Positions 6,331-10,541 of a DNA stretch of 10,541 nucleotides are shown one piece after another. The notes below the pieces were generated by a model. That model searched no databases and was not told the DNA's origin. It saw nothing but the letters and a program-made list of their open reading frames with translations. Both the position numbers and the translations under genes were made by a program. This stretch comes from Flavobacterium sp. (GTDB lineage Bacteria > Bacteroidota > Bacteroidia > Flavobacteriales > Flavobacteriaceae). Numbering within the stretch: position 1 is the first letter of the stretch; every line of letters starts with the position of its first letter. Location: contig JANJWE010000288.1 of the NCBI GenBank assembly GCA_024709705.1, positions 1 to 10,541 of the forward strand, written 5' to 3'.

Positions 6331-9102
6331 ATGGATAGGTTTTCCTTTTTAAACGCAGCACACACCCAATTTTTTGCCGATTTATACGAACAATATACCC
6401 AAAATCCCGATTCGGTAGAACCGAGTTGGAGAGCCTTTTTTCAAGGTTTTGATTTTGGATTAGAGTCGGCTTCAGATGTTGACCCTGTTACTCAACTGGC
6501 CGATTTTTCTGCAAATAATCAAGATTGCAGTTTGGTTTCAGATAAACTACAAAAAGAATTCAATGTTCTCAGATTGATAGATGGATACAGAACACGAGGC
6601 CATTTGTTTACTAAAACCAATCCGGTACGAGAAAGAAGAACTTATACCCCGAATTTAGAAATTGAAAATTTTGGGTTATCAAATGCAGATCTGGATACTG
6701 TTTTTGATGCGGCTAAAGTAATTGGGAAACAACCTACTACTTTACGTCAAATTTTGACACATCTTCAAAATATGTATTGCCAACATATTGGAATTGAGTA
6801 TATGCACATGGAAAACCCGATTTTTGTAAATTGGGTACAAGAGCGAATCAATGCCAATGACAATCAGCCTAATTTTACGGCAGACCAGAAAAAACATATA
6901 CTTGGCAAATTGAATGAGGCGGTTTCTTTTGAAAACTTTCTTCATACCAAATATGTGGGTCAAAAACGTTTTTCTTTAGAAGGAGGAGAGAGTTTGATTC
7001 CGGCTTTAGATGCCGTGATTGAATCGGCTGCCGAAAAGGGAGTAGAGCATTTTGTAATGGGAATGGCACACCGCGGCCGTTTAAATACACTTGCCAATAT
7101 TTTTGGGAAACCTACACAAGATATTTTCTCAGAATTTGATGGAAAAGATTACGATAAAGAATATTTTGACGGTGACGTAAAATACCATTTGGGTTTAACT
7201 TCAGAAAGAAAAACAAGTTCCGGTAAAAAAATCAATATCAATTTAGCTCCCAATCCTTCGCATTTGGAAACCGTTGGTGCCGTAATTGAAGGAATTGCCA
7301 GAGCCAAACAAGACAAATATTTCCCGGAAGATTTCTCCAAAGTACTACCTATTGCCGTTCACGGCGATGCAGCAGTTGCCGGACAAGGAATTGTATATGA
7401 AATCATACAAATGTCGCAATTAGACGGTTACAAAACCGGTGGAACCATTCATATTGTCATCAATAATCAGGTTGGATTTACCACTAATTATTTAGATGCA
7501 CGTTCGTCAACCTATTGTACCGATATTGCCAAAGTGACATTGTCACCGGTTCTTCATGTTAATGCAGATAATAGCGAAGCGGTGGTTCATGCTATGCTTT
7601 TTGCGTTAGATTTTAGAATGACATTTGGTCGAGATGTATTTATTGATTTGTTAGGATATAGAAAATACGGACATAATGAAGGTGATGAACCACGATTTAC
7701 ACAACCTGTTTTATACAAAATCATTGCTCGACATAAAAACCCGAGAGATATTTATGCTGAAAAATTGATTTCTGACGGAATTGTAGATGCAGCATACATC
7801 ACTAAAATTGAGAATGAATACAAAGCCAAATTAGATGAAAATCTTCAAGCTTCCCGCAAAAAAGATTTAACGATTATCAAGCCTTTTATGCAAGAGGAAT
7901 GGAAAGGTTTTGTCCAGGTTTCAGATGATGAAATGTTGAAAAAAGTAGACACCAAATACGACAAAAAGAAATTGGACGCCATTTTGGAAACCATTTCTAC
8001 TTTGCCTTCCGATAAAAAGTTTATCAATAAAATTACTAAGATTGTTTCCGATCGTAAAACCATGTATGAAAATGACACCATCGATTGGGGAACTGCGGAA
8101 GCATTGGCTTACGGAACTTTATTAACCGAAGGTTATGATGTGCGTTTATCCGGGCAAGATGTGGAAAGAGGTACCTTCTCACACCGTCATGCCGTAGTAA
8201 AAGTGGAAGACAGTGAAGAAGAAGTGGTATTGTTAAACACACTTAAAGATAAAAAAGGAAAATTCAATGTATTCAATTCGTTCCTTTCTGAATATGGTGT
8301 ATTAGGATTTGATTATGGGTATGCCCTAGCCAATCCGAATGCGTTGACCATTTGGGAAGCTCAGTTTGGTGATTTCTCCAATGGAGCCCAAATTATGATT
8401 GACCAATATATTTCATGTGGTGAAGACAAATGGAACAACCAAAATGGTATTGTAATGTTATTACCTCATGGCTATGAAGGTCAAGGAGCAGAACATTCTT
8501 CGGCAAGAATGGAGCGTTATTTGCAATTGTGTGCCCGTCATAATATGTATGTGGCCGATTGTACAACGCCTGCCAACTTTTTCCATTTGTTGAGAAGACA
8601 AATGAAAACGAAGTTCCGTAAACCCTTGGTGGTGTTTTCTCCAAAAAGTTTGTTGCGTCATCCGCTTTGTGTTTCAACTAGAGAAGAATTGTACAATGGT
8701 CAATTTCAAGAAACCATTGACGACCATTCAATAGATAAGAAAAAAGTAAAAACGCTAGTTTTCTGTACCGGAAAATTCTATTATGATATTTTAGCCGAAA
8801 GAGAAAACTTAGGTAGAAATGACGTAGCTTTGGTAAGAATTGAGCAATTGTTCCCATTACCTGTTGAACAATTAAAAGCAATTATTGCATCGTATCCCAA
8901 TGCAGACGATTATGTGTGGGCTCAAGAAGAACCCAAAAACATGGGAGCATATAGCTTTATGTTGATGAATTTTGACTTGGTACCTTGGCGATTGGCTTCG
9001 CTGAAAGCCTATGCTGCTCCGGCTGCCGGAAGTCATACTCGCGACAGAAGACGACATGCCGATGCAATACGTATGGTATTTGACAAAAATTTATTTAGAT
9101 AA
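6331..9102 (+). CDS. sucA: 2-oxoglutarate dehydrogenase E1 component
   Basis: Thiamine-diphosphate-dependent decarboxylase of the TCA cycle. It decarboxylates 2-oxoglutarate and transfers the succinyl group to the lipoyl arm of E2; cytosolic. The 923-residue protein is full length (E. coli SucA 933). It has the short N-terminal E2-binding segment (FFADLYEQY...EPSWRAFFQGF, 14-40) and a TPP-binding domain (about 190-500) with MAHRGRLNTL (His247), APNPSHLE (His311), VHGDAAVAGQG (344-353), INNQVGFTT (377-385) and YRKYGHNEGDEPRFTQP (443-459). Next come the transketolase-type pyrimidine domain (about 582-780; GQDVERGTFSHRHAV, EAQFGDFSNGAQ, LPHGYEGQGAEHSSAR) and the C-terminal domain (about 800-923) ending HADAIRMVFDKNLFR. 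Conserved His, Asp and Asn residues for cofactor and substrate are present, with no frameshift. The gene is also called odhA. It is followed after an 80-base gap with a large hairpin by the E2 gene. Confidence 0.98.
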   Translation: MDRFSFLNAAHTQFFADLYEQYTQNPDSVEPSWRAFFQGFDFGLESASDVDPVTQLADFSANNQDCSLVSDKLQKEFNVLRLIDGYRTRGHLFTKTNPVRERRTYTPNLEIENFGLSNADLDTVFDAAKVIGKQPTTLRQILTHLQNMYCQHIGIEYMHMENPIFVNWVQERINANDNQPNFTADQKKHILGKLNEAVSFENFLHTKYVGQKRFSLEGGESLIPALDAVIESAAEKGVEHFVMGMAHRGRLNTLANIFGKPTQDIFSEFDGKDYDKEYFDGDVKYHLGLTSERKTSSGKKININLAPNPSHLETVGAVIEGIARAKQDKYFPEDFSKVLPIAVHGDAAVAGQGIVYEIIQMSQLDGYKTGGTIHIVINNQVGFTTNYLDARSSTYCTDIAKVTLSPVLHVNADNSEAVVHAMLFALDFRMTFGRDVFIDLLGYRKYGHNEGDEPRFTQPVLYKIIARHKNPRDIYAEKLISDGIVDAAYITKIENEYKAKLDENLQASRKKDLTIIKPFMQEEWKGFVQVSDDEMLKKVDTKYDKKKLDAILETISTLPSDKKFINKITKIVSDRKTMYENDTIDWGTAEALAYGTLLTEGYDVRLSGQDVERGTFSHRHAVVKVEDSEEEVVLLNTLKDKKGKFNVFNSFLSEYGVLGFDYGYALANPNALTIWEAQFGDFSNGAQIMIDQYISCGEDKWNNQNGIVMLLPHGYEGQGAEHSSARMERYLQLCARHNMYVADCTTPANFFHLLRRQMKTKFRKPLVVFSPKSLLRHPLCVSTREELYNGQFQETIDDHSIDKKKVKTLVFCTGKFYYDILAERENLGRNDVALVRIEQLFPLPVEQLKAIIASYPNADDYVWAQEEPKNMGAYSFMLMNFDLVPWRLASLKAYAAPAAGSHTRDRRRHADAIRMVFDKNLFR

Positions 9103-9110
9103 AATAATTT

Positions 9111-9171
9111 GTTTAAAGTTTCAGGTTTCAAGTTAGAAAAACCTGGAACTTTAAACCTGAAACTTTTAAAC
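9111..9171. repeat. Long near-perfect hairpin built from 7-bp repeat units, between odhA and odhB
   Basis: The left arm 9111-9134 reads as heptamers GTTTAAA, GTTTCAG, GTTTCAA plus GTT. The right arm 9147-9171 is its inverse (on the complement: GTTTAAAA, GTTTCAG, GTTTAAA, GTT). The arms form a stem of about 24 bp with one 1-base bulge and one mismatch around a 12-base loop (9135-9146). It starts 8 bases after the odhA stop and ends 11 bases before the odhB ATG. There is no T run after the 3' arm, so it is not a classic terminator. In mRNA it could limit read-through, mark a processing site or protect the upstream 3' end; as DNA it is a palindromic repeat-family member. These roles are inference. 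Confidence 0.85.
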
Positions 9172-9182
9172 CAATATTAGAC

Positions 9183-10403
9183 ATGATTTTAGAAATGAAA
9201 GTTCCCTCTCCGGGAGAATCGATAAAAGAAGTTGAAATTGCAACTTGGTTAGTAAAAAATGGTGATTATGTTGAAAAAGACCAAGCTATTGCTGAGGTGG
9301 ATTCAGATAAAGCTACTTTAGAACTTCCAGCTGAAGCCAGTGGAATCATTACGCTTAAAGCAGAAGAAGGCGATGCGGTTGCTGTAGGAGCTGTCGTTTG
9401 CTTGATTGATACTTCAGCTGCAAAACCAAATGGTGATGCACCCAAAGTAGAAGTAAAAGCAGAAGCACCAAAAGCAGAAGAAAAGAAAGAAGAAGTAAAG
9501 GTAGCTCCCGCTCCTGAAAAAACGTATGCTACACAAGCTCCTTCTCCTGCGGCTCGTAAAATTTTAGACGAAAAAAATATTCAACCTTCTGATATTGTCG
9601 GAACCGGAAAAGGCGGTAGAATCACTAAAGACGATGCCATGAATGCGGTTCCTTCAATGGGAACACCAACTGGTGGAAATCGTGGTTCAGAAAGAACTAA
9701 ATTATCGATGTTGCGTCGTAAAGTAGCAGAACGTTTGGTTTCGGCCAAAAACGAAACGGCAATGTTAACCACGTTCAATGAGGTGGATATGACAAATATT
9801 TACGCTTTACGTGATCAATATAAAGAAGAATTCAAGGCAAAACACGGTTTAGGTTTGGGCTTTATGTCTTTCTTTACCAAAGCCGTAACAAGAGCTTTAC
9901 AATTATATCCTGACGTAAATTCAATGATTGATGGTCAAGAGAAAATTTCATATGATTTCTGTGATATTTCAGTAGCAGTATCCGGTCCAAAAGGATTGAT
10001 GGTTCCGGTAATGCGAAATGCAGAAACGTTATCGTTTAGAGGGGTTGAAGCAGAAATCAAACGTTTGGCTTTGCGTGCTCGTGACGGACAAATTACGGTT
10101 GATGAAATGACGGGTGGAACATTCACTATATCTAATGGTGGCGTTTTCGGAAGTATGTTGTCTACTCCAATTATCAATCCACCACAATCCGGAATTCTAG
10201 GAATGCATAATGTGGTAGAAAGACCAATTGTAAGAAACGGTCAAATTGTGATTGCTCCGGTAATGTATGTAGCTTTATCTTATGATCACAGATTTATTGA
10301 CGGACGTGAGTCTGTTGGGTTCTTGGTGGCTGTAAAAGAAGCCTTAGAAAACCCGGTAGAAATTTTGATGGGCGGAAATGCAAATAAGGCTTTAGAATTG
10401 TAA
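9183..10403 (+). CDS. sucB: Dihydrolipoyllysine-residue succinyltransferase, E2 of 2-oxoglutarate dehydrogenase
   Basis: Forms the core of the 2-oxoglutarate dehydrogenase complex and transfers the succinyl group from lipoamide to CoA. The 406-residue protein (E. coli SucB 405) has one lipoyl domain (1-77) with the lipoylation site DSDKATLE (Lys43). A flexible Ala/Pro/Lys/Glu linker follows (about 80-114), then the peripheral subunit-binding domain (about 118-154, SPAARKILDEKNIQPSDIVG and GKGGRITKDD). The catalytic domain (about 170-403) carries the acyltransferase signature SYDHRFIDG with His369 and Asp373. The single lipoyl domain and the MxVPSPGESI opening favour the succinyl over the acetyl enzyme, and the E1 neighbour confirms it. 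ATG at 9183 gives MILEMKVPSPGES. The in-frame ATG at 9195 is possible but would trim the first lipoyl strand. The gene is also called odhB. No E3 gene follows; a terminator lies 25 bases downstream. Confidence 0.97.
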   Translation: MILEMKVPSPGESIKEVEIATWLVKNGDYVEKDQAIAEVDSDKATLELPAEASGIITLKAEEGDAVAVGAVVCLIDTSAAKPNGDAPKVEVKAEAPKAEEKKEEVKVAPAPEKTYATQAPSPAARKILDEKNIQPSDIVGTGKGGRITKDDAMNAVPSMGTPTGGNRGSERTKLSMLRRKVAERLVSAKNETAMLTTFNEVDMTNIYALRDQYKEEFKAKHGLGLGFMSFFTKAVTRALQLYPDVNSMIDGQEKISYDFCDISVAVSGPKGLMVPVMRNAETLSFRGVEAEIKRLALRARDGQITVDEMTGGTFTISNGGVFGSMLSTPIINPPQSGILGMHNVVERPIVRNGQIVIAPVMYVALSYDHRFIDGRESVGFLVAVKEALENPVEILMGGNANKALEL

Positions 10404-10427
10404 AATTTAACTCCACATAATTATACT

Positions 10428-10454
10428 ATCCCATTCATTTGAGTGGGATTTTTT
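10428..10454 (+). terminator. Intrinsic terminator of the odhAB operon
   Basis: ATCCCATTC (10428-10436) pairs with GAGTGGGAT (10441-10449) over 9 bp with one G-T wobble, closing an ATTT loop. Six T residues follow from 10449. It begins 25 bases after the odhB stop. There is no A run on the 5' side, so it works mainly on the plus strand. Confidence 0.9.
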
Positions 10455-10464
10455 GTATGTTACA

Positions 10465-10492
10465 TTGTGTTTACAAAAGGAATGTAAATTTG
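10465..10492 (+). promoter_or_regulatory. Predicted promoter for a gene beyond the right edge
   Basis: TTG (10465-10467), a 17-base spacer and TAAATTTG (10485-10492) fit the Bacteroidota pattern exactly. It lies just after the odhAB terminator, as expected for the next transcription unit. No start codon with an open frame is evident before the window ends. Confidence 0.45.
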
Positions 10493-10541
10493 AATTACTC
10501 TTTATAACAATTTTGTATTACCATTGGATTTATTCTTTACT

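Noticed and set aside
8393..8677. 94-codon minus-strand frame within odhA, and similar antisense frames across odhA and odhB
   Set aside because: The opposite strand carries strongly conserved catalytic sequence. The antisense translations are rich in Cys, His and Arg with no coherent domains.
9111..9171. CRISPR array or insertion-sequence ends
   Set aside because: There are no repeat-spacer units of CRISPR length, no transposase gene and no evident target-site duplication. It is a single hairpin of heptamer units.
9420..9510. Repetitive GAAGTAAAAGCAGAA-like stretch inside odhB
   Set aside because: It encodes the flexible Ala/Lys/Glu/Pro linker normal between the lipoyl and subunit-binding domains, so it is low-complexity coding sequence and not a DNA repeat element.
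10455..10541. Start of another gene or an RNA gene at the right edge
   Set aside because: Only a candidate promoter is visible. No convincing start codon with an open frame and no tRNA-like fold could be seen in the remaining bases.

Overview
The window looks like chromosomal DNA of a flavobacterium (Bacteroidota, Flavobacteriaceae, probably Flavobacterium or a close relative). The signs are low GC, A/T-rich starts without clear Shine-Dalgarno sequences, Bacteroidota-type promoter elements (TTTG or TTG, then TAnnTTTG) and protein sequences of flavobacterial character. All assignments come from reading the sequence; no database search was run.

Region 1 (1-3981, minus strand) is a four-gene efflux operon transcribed leftward: a TetR/AcrR regulator, a TolC-like outer membrane channel, a lipoprotein periplasmic adaptor and an RND permease that runs off the left edge. 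Gaps between the genes are only 1, 25 and 23 bases. A promoter with a perfect -7 element and a correctly spaced TTTG lies upstream of the regulator, and a 28-bp inverted repeat covers its -33 element, which suggests autorepression of the whole pump.

Region 2 (4063-5689, plus strand) holds a trans-polyprenyl diphosphate synthase with both Asp-rich motifs, then a 7-bp tandem repeat array, then a small helical protein of unknown function. The small gene overlaps tail-to-tail by 17 bp with the next gene.

Region 3 (5673-6330) holds a minus-strand gene for a small secreted, probably outer membrane beta-barrel protein and the divergent promoter region it shares with odhA.

Region 4 (6331-10541, plus strand) encodes E1 (odhA/sucA) and E2 (odhB/sucB) of the 2-oxoglutarate dehydrogenase complex, which converts 2-oxoglutarate to succinyl-CoA in the TCA cycle. 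The E3 gene is not in the window. An unusually long, near-perfect hairpin built from the same 7-bp units as the array in region 2 separates the two genes. A clear intrinsic terminator closes the operon, and a candidate promoter for the next gene lies beyond it.

The genes are mostly core metabolism and a common efflux system, and I see no convincing new multi-gene system. The most interesting structure is the heptamer repeat family (GTTTCAA/GTTTCAG), present as a direct array after the prenyl synthase and as a long hairpin inside odhAB. Next come the candidate TetR operator and the uncharacterised barrel protein beside odhA.
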